DNA of 64,000 nt from CAVVEQ01 sp963747315 (GCA_963747315.1 CAVVEQ010000010.1:1-64000); one strand, 5' to 3'; shown: positions 19,035 through 28,354, counted from the stretch's first letter. Translations and numbers: made by a program. The notes: generated by a model not told the origin, from the letters alone.

Positions 19035-20872
19035 TTACTGAGAGATCCTTGTATAAATTCGGGAAGCGATATCAAGGAAGATGCCTTCCAGGGCAGCCCC
19101 GGACGGGGCAAAATAATACTGACCGCAGATTCGCCGCGGGCCGACAGTTTCGCAAGGGTCGGTTTCACGGTCACCGTCATCGCCGACAGCCGCCATGTAG
19201 CGCAGGCAGCTGTTCGCCAATGGAGACGGTGAATGGGTCGCTGGTGTCGCCGCCGGCTGCACCCAGCCCGATGGTATAGATGGAGATCTCATTTCCGCCA
19301 GGTTCATTCAGGTTCAAGGAGCGGGTGAGGGCGGCGGTATCGGTCATATCCAGGGCGTAATCCAGCACGCTGTAATTCAAATTTGGAGTGGTGCCATCCC
19401 AAACGGATCCCGGCGGGCAGGTGCCCGCGGCGGTATCGATGCAATGCCGGGGAGCGAACTGGGTGTCGAAACACTGGGAGGTCCACCAACCCGTCCCCAT
19501 GCCGCCGGTGCAGAACCCGTTGGGATAATCTGCCAGGTCGGGGTTTGCCGGATCTGTATTGGGAGTGTCGCTCAGGTTTACCTGCCCATCGGAGAGAAAA
19601 ACGATCACCCACACCGAACCCGAGCGGCCGAATTCGCGCAGAACATTGGAAGCCACCCGGATACCGCAACCATGGCAGGTGGAGAGCACCGAGGCGGAAT
19701 CGCCAGGGACCACGTTATCCGCTTCGGTATATAGTCCGTCCCCGTCCATATCGAAGGCGTCATTCTTGTTCCAGGCGTCGCAGGGAACGCCCCCCCAGCC
19801 CCAGTAATCGTGGGATTCATCCCAGCGATCCCATTCCCCGGGGTTATGACCGGAGGGGTCATTCACGTCGCAGCAGAGTGGGTGGGATACGTTATCCTGG
19901 CAGGTGGGCAGGTCGTCATCTTCATCATTTCCATCACCGTCGCGATCCTCGGGGAAGACCGGGTTGAACATACCCGGGAACATCTTCCACTGCGGCCACA
20001 TCAGCGCGTAAGGGGCGTCGTTGTGCAGCGGGATGGCGTCGATCGCGTCGGAGGCTTCCTCCAGGTGGGTTTGCGGGTCCATCGCGTCGTTCTCGCCAAG
20101 GTTCAAGCGGATCTGCGCCTGGGTATCAAAAGTGATTACCCCTACCCGGTCGTAGCCGTCATACAGGTTGCCGATCAGTGCGTTGGCAGCGTCCTTCGCC
20201 TGGAGCAAGGGCTGGCAGGTGTTGGTGGCGTTGCAGCCGGCATCATAATTATCCACGAACGGGCAGTTTTCCCCGGCGGTCACGAACGGCTCGCATATGG
20301 TCGCCAGGGTATCGGAGGCCATGGATTCGGAGGTATCGAATACCAGCACCATATCCACCGATGCCGCCTCGGCGATGGCGTCGGTGGTCAGGGGAATGTT
20401 ATCAAAACCCAGCATGTGCAGGAAGTACAGCGGCGCTTCCTGGGTTGCCCGCACCCAGATCAGCTTTCGCGGCTGCCGAAGCAGCCCGGTGACAGGGTCG
20501 GGGATGTTGGTGATCGGGCAGCGGTTGAAGAAATCCGGGGCAATAGTCACCAGGTCAGCATCCCGGAAGCCGTCGAAATCCGAATCGCACAGGCGGATCT
20601 GCAGGTCGACGCTGTTCGGGTCGAGATTCTGCAGTTTCAGGATCTCGGTGGCGGCATAGGTCATTTTCGGGATGACCTCCAGCTCATGCCCGGGTTCCTG
20701 GCGCTTGAATTCGTTCGCGGCCGAAACCGCTGCGGCATCCACCGACCTTTTCAGTTGACCATAGGTCACGTAGAGGGAGCCGGAATCGACCGCCAGGCCG
20801 ATAAAGAATACCAGCGCGAGCGCGGCGATCGCGAAAATGACCAGTGTCTGACCTTTTGTTTGTCTTGTTCAT
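19035..20872 (-). CDS. TadG-like von Willebrand factor A protein, two indels
   Basis: The start is ATG 20872 (MNKTNK); after one base shift it continues KGQTLVIFAIAALALVFFIG, the Flp/TadG-type N-terminal membrane segment, then VDSGSLYVTYGQLKRSVDAA, the common TadG start. The vWA domain begins DMVLVFDTSESMASDT with the MIDAS Asp-x-Ser-x-Ser and carries VGVITFDTQA and VIVFLSDGQVN. A long Asp- and Cys-rich insert (about residues 250-370) with DRDGDGNDEDDD and DMDGDGLYTEAD resembles calcium-binding loops. A second shift near 19210 leads to the C-terminus LRYMAAVGDDGDRE, ending at 19035. It is probably a surface-exposed metal-dependent adhesin or pilus accessory protein. Confidence 0.8.
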
Positions 20873-20876
20873 GGCT

Positions 20877-21672
20877 TTAAGGTGTCGGGCTGGGGGTTGG
20901 GGTCGGCGACCCGGGTGGGAGGGGCATGATCGTGTAGGCATGGATTTGGAAGGGGTTGGGGATGAATTGGGTGATCAATGGCAGGTTCAGCACCTGCTCG
21001 TAACAATAGAAGAACTCGACGGCAACATATCCTTTCGCGTTGGGCATATCCACGTTGTATGGCAGCACCAGGCTGTTCAAACTGGTTTCCGTGTAATGCG
21101 GCTCCGCCCGAACGGTGTTCCCCTGGCAGTCACGCATCCAGTTGTTCCCATCCAGCGCGGGGTCCGGGTCGGTGTAATTATCGTAGTTGGAAAGCGCCCA
21201 GTACTCTCCGGTTCCCTCAGGATCATCTATACGGCCAGACGTTCGAAACCTGGTTGGTACTCAGGGTGAAAACGGTCACCACAATATCATCGGTGGCGGG
21301 GTTCATGATCAGGAAGGGGTTCAGCCCGTTACAATAGTCGGCATCCCAGCAGGTGCTGGAGCCGATCGTCGGGGAGAAGATGCAGGAAGTATCGTAGAAG
21401 AAATTAAAATCGTTCGCCGTGCTGCAATCGTAATCCCCGGGGGGGATGCCCGCCCCGGCGATGATCTCTTCGATCTGCGGGTCGCGCTGCGAGGCAAAGC
21501 GGGCAGCTTCGCGGGTCAGGTCCAGCACATCCAGGTAGCGGCCAATGAAGAACACCACCTCCACCATGCCGATCAGCATGATCAGCAGCACAGGCAGGAT
21601 CAGCGCCAGCTCCAGGAACGCCTGACCGCGCTTGTGTTCATTTTTGGCTTTGCGGAATTTTGCAAATATCAT
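20877..21672 (-). CDS. TadE-like pilus accessory protein, one frameshift near 21225
   Basis: The protein starts with MIFAKFRKAKNEHKRGQAFL, then the TadE hydrophobic segment FLELALILPVLLIMLIGMVE with Glu in the expected place, and DVLDLTREAARFASQRDP. The periplasmic part has several Cys (YDCS, TSCIF, STCWD, DYCNG). After a base shift near 21225 it continues DPALDGNNWMRDCQGNTV and ends with a short PLPPGSPTPTPSPTP tail. The stop at 20877 is five bases from the ATG of the vWA gene, so the two are coupled. I take ATG 21672 as start; a TTG at 21681 is in frame. It heads the whole minus-strand Tad-like run. Confidence 0.75.
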
Positions 21673-21838
21673 GGCTCGCAACCTTTGCGTGCTTTTAATC
21701 CAAATCTAATTTACAACAACGGGATGGTAAAGTCAACCGGTTTGGGGGAACTGTAAGCTGTTTGTAATCCAAATAAAATGCCTTTGTAACCAAAAACGGA
21801 CAAAAATGATGGTTTTCAGCAAGCTGTGCCAAAAAACC

Positions 21839-21866
21839 TTGACAATATTTTCTCCGAAGATAATAA
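21839..21866 (+). promoter_or_regulatory. Sigma70-type promoter for the LuxR-type regulator
   Basis: TTGACA (21839-21844) and TAATAA (21861-21866) are 16 bases apart. A start near 21873 leaves a short leader with CAGGAG before ATG 21895. The surrounding sequence is AT-rich, unlike the genes around it. Confidence 0.6.
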
Positions 21867-21894
21867 TATAGAACATTATTTCTACAGGAGTACC

Positions 21895-22320
21895 ATGACC
21901 CGTATCATCATGATCCCGAACGATAACTCCATCATCTATACGCGTTCCTCGCTTGCCGCAGAGACCATCGTTCGCTCCATCAACTCCAGCGGCTGGCAAT
22001 CCAACCTGGAAGTGCTGGAGTCGCTCACCCTCACCATCGATCCCGGCAGCATGAAGGCCAGCAGCATGGGCGACCTGGTACTGATCTACTCCCGCGAACA
22101 AGGTTCCTCATCCGCCGGCGAATCGTTCACCCGCGAGCTAACCTTTCGCCAGCAGCGCATCCTTGCCGATCTCTGCGAGGGGCTCACCCAGAAAGAGATC
22201 GCCCGTCGTGAGGGGATCTCCCTGCGTACCGTAGGGTTCGAGGTCTCCAGCCTGAAGAAGATCGTCCCCAATCTCGCCAGTCTCTGCCGGGGCACCCGCC
22301 CGGCGATCGTTGAAGGTTGA
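21895..22320 (+). CDS. Small regulator with LuxR-type helix-turn-helix
   Basis: ATG 21895 is chosen because GGAG lies seven bases before it; an in-frame ATG at 21826 would start ahead of the promoter. The 141-residue protein begins MTRIIMIPNDNSIIYTRSSL and ends with a GerE/LuxR-like helix-turn-helix, ELTFRQQRILADLCEGLTQ followed by KEIARREGISLRTVGFEVSS. The N-terminal ~75 residues do not match a receiver domain: there is no phosphorylatable Asp in a DxxMP context. It is divergent from the Tad-like operon across about 220 bases, so it may control that operon; this is inference from position only. Confidence 0.7.
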   Translation: MTRIIMIPNDNSIIYTRSSLAAETIVRSINSSGWQSNLEVLESLTLTIDPGSMKASSMGDLVLIYSREQGSSSAGESFTRELTFRQQRILADLCEGLTQKEIARREGISLRTVGFEVSSLKKIVPNLASLCRGTRPAIVEG

Positions 22321-22322
22321 AT

Positions 22323-22351
22323 TTGACAACAATTTCCATTTTGCTTATACT
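22323..22351 (+). promoter_or_regulatory. Promoter of the FMN riboswitch operon
   Basis: TTGACA (22323-22328) and TATACT (22346-22351) are separated by 17 bases, directly after the stop of the LuxR-type gene. Transcription would start near 22358, just ahead of the riboswitch. Confidence 0.75.
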
Positions 22352-22368
22352 TGAGTCGCAAGTAATCC

Positions 22369-22475
22369 TTCAGGGCAGGGTGAAATTCCCGACCGGTGGT
22401 CATAACCCACCAGCGCGATCTTCGCGCAGACCCGGTGCAACTCCGGGGTCGACGGTACAGTCCGGATGAAAGAAG
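22369..22475 (+). promoter_or_regulatory. FMN riboswitch (RFN element)
   Basis: The conserved RFN blocks are present in order: CAGGGCAGGGTGAAATTCCC, then GACCGGTGGT with a pairing CCACCAGCGCG, then GACCCGGTGCAACTCCGGGG, GTCGACGGTACAGTCCGGAT and a closing GAAAGAAGG. This class binds flavin mononucleotide. Here it precedes an ABC transporter for riboflavin, so high FMN should stop transporter expression. A hairpin with a T-run follows at 22506-22538 as expression platform. Confidence 0.93.
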
Positions 22476-22505
22476 GTGAACCATTCCAGCATTACGCCTG
22501 GATTG

Positions 22506-22538
22506 ATGCCCTGAGGTTGAATGCCCGGGGTATTTTTT
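22506..22538 (+). terminator. Riboswitch-linked terminator in front of ribX
   Basis: ATGCCCTG (22506-22513) can pair with CGGGGTAT (22525-22532), including two G-U pairs, and is followed by a run of T (22533-22538). The ATG of ribX is at 22540, directly after the T-run, so the GGGG that could serve as ribosome site lies inside the stem. Termination and start-site masking may both operate. Confidence 0.6.
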
Positions 22539-22539
22539 T

Positions 22540-23346
22540 ATGCAAGCAGACGAAAACCGCTCCAACTCCAGAAGATTCCAGCAATTCCTCATTCGCAGGA
22601 GGAGCTGGATCTTGCTCGTATCCATCTTCCTCTTCCTGGCAGTGTGGAGCCTGGCAGTTGCGGTATTCCGGCTGCCTTCCTTCATTCTGCCCCCGCCAGT
22701 GGAGGTCGCTGAACGCACGTGGAGAGCCATTACGGATGGCTCGCTGCTATACCACGCAGCCGCCACCCTGTTGGAGGTGCTGCTGGGAATGGCGGTGGGG
22801 ATCGGTTCTGCGCTCCTGATCGGGTATGCGCTTGCCAAATCACGCCTGCTCGAAAACCTGCTCTCTCCGTATATTGTCGCCAGCCAGGCAATTCCGGTGG
22901 TCGCCATCGCCCCGCTGCTGGTCATCTGGTTCGGGCCGGGGTTGGCCTCCAAGGTTCTCATTTGCGCCCTGATCGTATTCTTCCCGGTTCTGGTCAATAC
23001 CCTGGTGGGTCTGCGCAGCGTACCGGAAACCCTGCGCGACCTGATGCGCTCCATGCGCGCCGGCCGCCGCCAGGTGCTGCGATTCCTGGAGATCCCCTCT
23101 GCTCTGCCCCTCGTGCTGGGTGGTTTGCGCATCGGCGCCACCCTGGCCGTCATCGGTGCCGTGGTGGGGGAATTCGTCGGCTCCGATAGGGGCCTGGGGT
23201 TCCTGATCAATCTTGCCCGCGGGCAATACGACACCCCGCTGGTTTTTGGAACGGTTCTCACCCTGGTGCTGTTCGCCATGGTGCTCTATACCCTGGTGGC
23301 AGTCCTGGAAAAACGCTACCTCAAATGGCAGCGCCCTGCTGAATGA
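22540..23346 (+). CDS. ribX: Riboflavin ABC transporter permease RibX
   Basis: This 268-residue protein is a permease of the nitrate/sulfonate/taurine (SsuC/ThiX) class, with about six membrane helices. The cytoplasmic coupling loop reads ETLRDLMRSMRAGRRQVLRF, with the following EIPSALPLVLGGLRIG matching the EAA region. The conserved ASQAIPVVAIAPLLVIWFG of this class is intact. Its position behind an FMN riboswitch and before an NMT1/THI5-like binding protein identifies it as the RibX type, described from Chloroflexi as riboflavin importers. Start is the ATG directly after the terminator T-run. It is followed by the binding-protein gene after 13 bases. Confidence 0.88.
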   Translation: MQADENRSNSRRFQQFLIRRRSWILLVSIFLFLAVWSLAVAVFRLPSFILPPPVEVAERTWRAITDGSLLYHAAATLLEVLLGMAVGIGSALLIGYALAKSRLLENLLSPYIVASQAIPVVAIAPLLVIWFGPGLASKVLICALIVFFPVLVNTLVGLRSVPETLRDLMRSMRAGRRQVLRFLEIPSALPLVLGGLRIGATLAVIGAVVGEFVGSDRGLGFLINLARGQYDTPLVFGTVLTLVLFAMVLYTLVAVLEKRYLKWQRPAE

Positions 23347-23359
23347 CCGGAGATCAATT

Positions 23360-24357
23360 ATGAAACGCTTTTTTACAATTATCTTTGCCCTGATTATCCT
23401 TAGCGCCTGCCAGGCACAGCCAATCGGACCATCCTCCACGACTGCTTCTGAAGGATCCCCTGCGCTGATTCCGATTCGTCTGCCGGTTGGGTACATCCCC
23501 AACGTGCAGTTTGCGCCGCTCTATGTTGCCATCGAGAAAGGGTTTTTTCGCGAGCAGGGGTTGGATGTGACCCTGGATTACAGCGCCGAGATCGATCGGT
23601 CGCCCTGGTGGGGGCGGGCGAGCTTCCCTTCACCATCGCCTCCGGCGAGCAGGTTCTGCTCGGACGCGGGCGCGGACTGCCGCTCGTCTACACCCTCGCC
23701 TGGTACCAGGATTATCCCGTGGGAGTGGTTTCATTGAAGGATGCGGGCATTACCACGCCTGCTGATCTCAAAGGTAAGCGCATCGGCATCCCCATGCTCT
23801 CCGGTGCCAGTTATATCGGCCTCTCCGCCCTGCTTTCCTCCGCCGGGCTCACCGAGCAGGATGTCTCCCTGGACGTGATAGGGTTCACCCAGTTGGAATC
23901 CCTGGTTAGCGGGCGGGATGATGCCGTGGTCGTCTACGCGGCCAACGAACCGGTTCAACTCGAGGCGAAAGGTTACGCTACCCACCTCCTGCGTACTTCC
24001 GATTACAGCAACCTGGTAGGTAATGGCCTGGTCACCAGCGAAGCTTTGATCGAGCAGGATCCCGGGCTGGTTAAGAAAATGACGACCGCCATTCTCCAGG
24101 GGATCATGTTCGCGGCCGATAACCCCGATGAGGCCTATGCGATCAGCCGGAAATTCGTCGAGAATCTGGAAGAAAATGACCCGGTACAGAAAGCCGTTCT
24201 GGCGAAATCCATAGAGATGTGGAAAAGTTCAAAACCAGGGTATTCGAATCCGGACGCGTGGGAAAACATGCAAAATGTACTTCTCGGTATGGGGCTGCTC
24301 TCCGAACCTCTGGATCTTTCTGCAGCCTATACCAATGAATTCTGGCCGGGAAAATAA
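23360..24357 (+). CDS. ribY: Riboflavin-binding lipoprotein RibY, frameshift near 23597
   Basis: ATG 23360 has CGGAG upstream. The signal ends in the lipobox LSAC (MKRFFTIIFALIILSACQAQ). The mature protein opens VGYIPNVQFAPLYVAIEKGF, the NMT1/THI5-like binding-protein start, and includes VSLKDAGITTPADLKGKRIG and NPDEAYAISRKFVENL. The frame is lost near 23597; restoring one base gives AEIDAVALVGAGELPFTIAS. RibY delivers riboflavin to the permease. The stop TAA overlaps the next ATG by one base (TAATG). In many Chloroflexi ribXY lacks its own ATPase; here one follows directly. Confidence 0.85.
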
Positions 24358-25154
24358 TGGAGATTCTCGCCGACGCGGTCCTCGAAGTCCGCAACCTGGG
24401 GGTATCCTTCCAGGATGAGCAGGGAGAGTTGGAGACCCTCCAGGAAGCCAGCTTTGCTCTCGCCCCGCAGGAATTCGTCTGCCTCATCGGTCCCTCCGGC
24501 AGCGGCAAGACCACCCTGCTGCGCGTGCTGGCCGGGCTGCTAACCCCTTCCACCGGCGAGGTGATCTTTCACGGCGATCATCCCCCGCGCATCGGTCTCG
24601 TCTTTCAGCAGGCCAACCTGATGCCCTGGCGCAGCGCGCTGGCCAACATCACTCTCCCGCTGGAAATGGAGGGAGTGCCGATCGAGGATGCCAGGCGTAA
24701 AGCGCAGGAATGGATCGCCATCACAGGATTGGAGGGGTTTGAAAACGCCTGGCCGCGTGATCTCTCCGGCGGAATGGCGCAGAGGGTCGCCATTGCCCGC
24801 GCGCTCATCCAATCCCCCGACCTGCTCCTGCTCGATGAGCCCTTTGGTTCGCTGGATGCCCTGACCCGCGAGAATATGGGTGCCGAGCTGCTGCGCATCT
24901 GGCAGCACGAGCGCAAGACGGTGTTGATGGTCACGCATTCGATCTCCGAAGCCCTGCTGCTTTCCGACAGAGTGCTTGTGTTTTCCCCCCGCCCCGGGCG
25001 CATCCGCACCGAAATGATGGTGGATCTCCCCCGTCCGCGCACCGAAGATATCCGCTATTCCCCCCAATTCATGGATCTGGCCCGCTCCCTTACGGGCAGC
25101 CATCACCCGCGGAGATTAACCCTCCCGTTCCAATTCCGGCCAGCCCAACAATAG
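24357..25154 (+). CDS. ABC transporter ATPase of the riboflavin uptake operon
   Basis: All nucleotide-binding motifs are present: Walker A GPSGSGKTT (about residue 44), Q-loop VFQQANLMPW, signature LSGGMAQR, Walker B LLLLDEPFGSLDALT and switch His in VTHSISEA. It belongs to the nitrate/sulfonate/taurine (SsuB/TauB) ATPase class, matching the permease class. The ATG overlaps the ribY stop by one base, so it is in the same FMN-controlled operon and should energise riboflavin import. The C-terminus (RRLTLPFQFRPAQQ) overlaps the convergent holB 3' end by 39 bases; a small indel there could have changed the true end. Confidence 0.9.
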   Translation: MEILADAVLEVRNLGVSFQDEQGELETLQEASFALAPQEFVCLIGPSGSGKTTLLRVLAGLLTPSTGEVIFHGDHPPRIGLVFQQANLMPWRSALANITLPLEMEGVPIEDARRKAQEWIAITGLEGFENAWPRDLSGGMAQRVAIARALIQSPDLLLLDEPFGSLDALTRENMGAELLRIWQHERKTVLMVTHSISEALLLSDRVLVFSPRPGRIRTEMMVDLPRPRTEDIRYSPQFMDLARSLTGSHHPRRLTLPFQFRPAQQ

Positions 25155-26136
25155 CACCTCGAGCAGCAGCCGCAGGTTTGCGTTGTTATCCAGTTTCCAG
25201 AGCGCGGCAGCCGTTTCTCTCAGGCAGGAGAGCGCATCCGGTGCGGCGATCATTCCCGCTGCATTTGTGATCTCCTTTTTAAGATCGATATTCATTAAAA
25301 AACTATCGGCGCCTGACCCGGCCAGGTAAATATCCCGCCAAAGCCCGCTCCAGTTCTGCAGGGTGAGTCTCAGTTCATCACGGGTCTGGTTCATCTTTTC
25401 GTTGCGCCGGGACAGTCCGTTCTGCGTAGGCAAAACGGGCGATCACATCGCTTCGCAGCAATTCAAGACCTTCAGTCAACCGCGCCTTGCGTTCCCGGTA
25501 AAGCTCCCTTGATGAACCCAGCGCGATCGCCCTCCCGGGGCAGCCGCCGGAGATGTGTGCCAATTCCCCGGCTGGAGCAGTGTTGATCCCTTCCCGGTCT
25601 TGCAGGGCTTGGGCAAGCTCCGCCGGCTTCATCGGTCGCAGGCGGATCTGTTCACAGCGTGAGGAGATGGTCGGCAGCATGCTCTCCGCCGATTCCGCGG
25701 TCAGAATGAGGATCACCCGGTCCGGTGGTTCCTCCAGAAGCTTGAGTAGCGCATTCTGGGCATCCTCTGTGGCTTCCTGGAAGTTCACCAGAAGCGCGAC
25801 CCGGGTTTTGGATTCGTAAGGTGCCAGCGCCAGGGTGTGCTGCAGATCGCGTACCTGCTCGATCAGGATACGCGTCCTCTCTGGGTTGCGCCGCACAATG
25901 GTTAGATCTGCCTGTTCTTCTTTGAGAATGCCCTTACAAGCCCGGCAGGTCCCGCAGGCTTCCCCTGCTGCCGGAGGGCTCTGGCAGTTCAGGGATTGCG
26001 CAAAGCGGAGCGCAAGGGTGCGCCGCCCAATCCCCTGCGGTCCGGTGATGAGATAAGCCTGCCGGGTGGTGTTGCGAAGGATATGCTTTTTGAGCAGTTC
26101 GACCGCCCATTCCTGCCCGATGTAATTCCATCCCAT
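25116..26136 (-). CDS. holB: DNA polymerase III delta' subunit, frameshift near 25405
   Basis: The start MGWNYIGQEWAVELLKKHIL is typical of HolB. The P-loop reads GPQGIGRRT, with Arg in place of the usual Lys, as in delta' subunits that do not hydrolyse ATP. A Cys set (AGEACGTCRACKGI) matches the zinc module of clamp-loader subunits, and DAQNALLKLLEEPP with SRCEQIRLRPM is the SRC region. Near 25405 the frame changes and the C-terminal domain continues as LSRRNEKMNQTRDELRLTL. In the clamp loader this subunit opens the sliding clamp. The gene is essential in bacteria, which favours an assembly error. Its 3' end overlaps the convergent ATPase gene. Confidence 0.88.
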
Positions 26137-26174
26137 GGGGACGATTGTAGCATACCTCCCTCCGCTATCCTCAA

Positions 26175-26201
26175 ATAAAAAAACCGCGGAGATCTCCGCG
26201 G
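26175..26201 (-). terminator. Rho-independent terminator after the bactofilin gene
   Basis: CCGCGGAGATCTCCGCGG (26184-26201) is a perfect palindrome; on the minus strand it is followed by TTTTTTTATTT. It ends bactofilin transcription before holB. Confidence 0.85.
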
Positions 26202-26222
26202 CTGTTTCTTTCCTGGTTATTG

Positions 26223-26705
26223 TTATTTAGCCGCCACCTTGCGCGGCTTTTTTAGCTCCATCGGCTGCGTCGGTTCAGGCGCTGCCGGCTGGGGGACTGG
26301 GGTCTCTGGTGCAGCCGGCTCATCCAGGTGCAGATCCACGCGGTCCTCCATGCGTACCTGGCCGCGCAGGAAGGCGCCCTCTTCCGAAGCGAAAGCGCTG
26401 ATCACCACGTCCCCCCAAACCCTGCCCGTGGAACGGATCTCCAGTTTTTCGGCGGTGATGTTGCCCTTCACCGAGCCGGCCACGATCACCGTGTTGGCGC
26501 GCAGGTCCTCGCAGGTCACCCGCCCGCTTTCGCCCACCACCAGCAGTCCGCGCAGGACGATCTCACCTTCAAATGTGCCCTCGATGCGGACGCCGCCACT
26601 GCCCCGCAGCGCGCCTTTCCAGGTTATCCCAGAACCTAAAACCGAAGTAACCCGTTCGGCGGGGGTGATGGGTTGCGTGGGGGAAGGCTCAGGTTTTCGA
26701 AACAT
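26223..26705 (-). CDS. Bactofilin family cytoskeletal protein
   Basis: The 160-residue protein has a proline-rich N-terminal tail, a central right-handed beta-helix with the short hydrophobic repeats of DUF583 (SGGVRIEGTFEGEIVLRGLL, VVGESGRVTCEDLRANTVIV, AGSVKGNITAEKLEIRSTGR), and a Pro/Ala-rich C-terminal tail ending in KKPRKVAAK. Bactofilins polymerise without nucleotide into filaments that place cell-wall enzymes or polar proteins. It has its own terminator and no operon partner, lying between holB and a methyltransferase gene that diverges from it. Confidence 0.9.
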   Translation of the reverse strand: MFRKPEPSPTQPITPAERVTSVLGSGITWKGALRGSGGVRIEGTFEGEIVLRGLLVVGESGRVTCEDLRANTVIVAGSVKGNITAEKLEIRSTGRVWGDVVISAFASEEGAFLRGQVRMEDRVDLHLDEPAAPETPVPQPAAPEPTQPMELKKPRKVAAK

Positions 26706-26855
26706 GGTTTTTTGATTTTTATAAAACTAAGTCGTGTTTTTCCACTTTTATATCACTGATAGAAATTTTACCATCTCGTTTGAATCGCAGGGTAAAACCA
26801 GCGGGAAAAGGACTCGGTTATAATAACCGCCGACAATATATTAAGGGATTTTTTT

Positions 26856-27615
26856 ATGGAAAACGACCGCGATCAGAAGATCAGTGCCTACTGGGAGGAC
26901 CCGCAGACCTCCTCCATGAACGATAAATACATTGCCACGCTGGAGACGGAGATGATCAGAAGGCACATGCCTTCTAGCGCGCGAGTGCTGGACCTGGGCT
27001 GCGGAGATGGCACCGGTTCAAGCGGTTATCGCGTTGGGGTTGGCTCCTATTTCGCCATGGAACGCTCCTGGAAGATGATCCGCGAATTTCAGACCCGCGA
27101 GGGAGCCATCCCTCTCGTCCGCGGCGACCTGCGTGCGCTGCCTTTCTCCCGCCAACCGAAAGACCACTTCCCGGTGGTCATCACCCAGCGTGCCCTCATC
27201 AACCTGCCGGATGAGGCTGCTCAGGAGGAGATCCTTGCGATCCTCCCTGAACTGGTTCAGCCGGGCGGTCTGCTGATGCTCTGCGAAGCATTCCGAGAAG
27301 GCTCGCAGAATCTCAACGCCCTGCGCCAGCACCTCGGTTACGATCCCATTCCACCCCGCTGGCATAACGTGCACCTCACCCACCCGTTGGTTGAAAAGGT
27401 GCTCGCGGAACCGCATGGAGCTGACCGCCGAGGAGGATCTGAGCACCTATTTCTTCCTGACCCGCGTGGTCAACCAGGCCCTTTCCGGCAATGTCCCGTT
27501 GGATTGGGACCGCCCCTTCAACAAGATCGCCTTCGATATCTCGCAGTCGGGTCTGGGCCCCCAATTCCGCGGCTGGAGCCATATTACATTGCAGGTATGG
27601 AAGAAGAAGGAGTGA
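26856..27615 (+). CDS. Class I SAM-dependent methyltransferase, frameshifted
   Basis: Motif I is ARVLDLGCGDGTG (about residue 44), followed by YFAMERSWKMIREF, an acidic strand end, RGDLRALPF (motif II/III region) and VVITQRALINLP. The frame is lost near 27405 and the C-terminus continues as RMELTAEEDLSTYFFLTRVV, ending QVWKKKE at 27615. The region just after motif I (SSGYRVGVG) also looks distorted, so a compensating pair of indels may lie near 27020. Fold and cofactor are clear; the substrate is not. The gene has TATAAT at 26819-26824 and a terminator after the repeat at 27704-27728. Confidence 0.75.
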
Positions 27616-27627
27616 GGAGTGTTTTCG

Positions 27628-27668
27628 TCATTGCGAGGAGCCCCCATCGGGGGCGACGAAGCAATCTC
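27628..27668. repeat. CATTGCGAGGAGC...GAAGCAATCTC dispersed repeat
   Basis: The unit TCATTGCGAGGAGCC with a CCCCCATCGGGGG hairpin and GACGAAGCAATCTC lies right after the methyltransferase stop. A related copy is at 6529-6572. Repeats of this shape are common between genes in many bacterial genomes. Confidence 0.6.
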
Positions 27669-27703
27669 ACATGAAAGATAATTGGTTGATTGGTTGACTC
27701 GCC

Positions 27704-27728
27704 GGGCGGGCTCATGCCCGCCGTTTTT
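27704..27728 (+). terminator. Rho-independent terminator after the methyltransferase
   Basis: GGCGGGC (27705-27711) pairs with GCCCGCC (27716-27722) around TCAT, followed by GTTTTTAT. The convergent glycosylase gene ends 26 bases further on. Confidence 0.8.
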
Positions 27729-27753
27729 ATTTGGTGGGTGCTTACATCCGTTT

Positions 27754-28342
27754 CTATTTGCACCGCGTTGTGAACCGCCAGGGCATGCTTTTCCAAGGCT
27801 CAGGCACATTGTTCAGCCCGATCCTTGGTGTGGTTATGACGCTCTCTTCCGCCGCCTTTTCCCCCTCCTCCACGAACAATCCGCTTTCCACGCTGCACAC
27901 ATCCGCCCCATTTTGCGCGCCAGTTATACCAAAAGCCTGAGTCAGCTTGGCCGGCCCATCGCACCAGATCTCCCGTCTTCCGCCCCGCCCGCCGCGCGGC
28001 GATCAATTCCAACCCTTCCAGAGGCTCCACAGCGCGGATCAGTACTGCCGCAGGGAAACCATCAGAACCGGTCACGAAGTTCAGGCACCAGTGCATCCCG
28101 TAGGTGAAATAGACGTAAGCACGCCCCGACGGACCGAACATGACGGCATTGCGCTTGGTTTTCCCGGAATGCGCGTGGCAGCCCAGGTCCTCCATCCCGC
28201 GGTATGCTTCCGTCTCGGTGATGATCCCTCCGATCCGCTGCCCCTCCTCCACACGCACGAGGCGCATCCCGAGCAGCGCGCGGGCAACCGTCAGCGCATC
28301 GCGGTCGTAGAAGGAAACCGGAAGGATCATATTCTCCGTCAT
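27754..28342 (-). CDS. mpg: 3-methyladenine DNA glycosylase (AAG/Mpg type), frameshift near 27965
   Basis: The conserved core is plain: ITETEAYRGMEDLGCHAHSG (with the catalytic Glu), KTKRNAVMFGPSGRAYVYFT and YGMHWCLNFVTG. Near 27965 the frame changes; in the other frame the expected end follows, DGPAKLTQAFGITGAQNGAD, then TTPRIGLNNVPEPWKSMPWR and a stop at 27754-27756. This gives about 196 residues, the normal size. The enzyme removes alkylated purines such as 3-methyladenine from DNA, starting base excision repair. It lies twelve bases after the epimerase gene and probably shares its transcript. Confidence 0.88.
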
Positions 28343-28354
28343 CTTTTTTGGCGA

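Noticed and set aside
22086..23279. A 397-codon minus-strand frame opposite the riboswitch and ribX
   Set aside because: It is Arg/Ser/Thr-rich without motifs and runs through a certain riboswitch; ribX on the plus strand is unambiguous.
27625..27753. A short plus-strand gene after the methyltransferase
   Set aside because: The stretch is made up of a dispersed repeat and a terminator hairpin, with no ribosome site.
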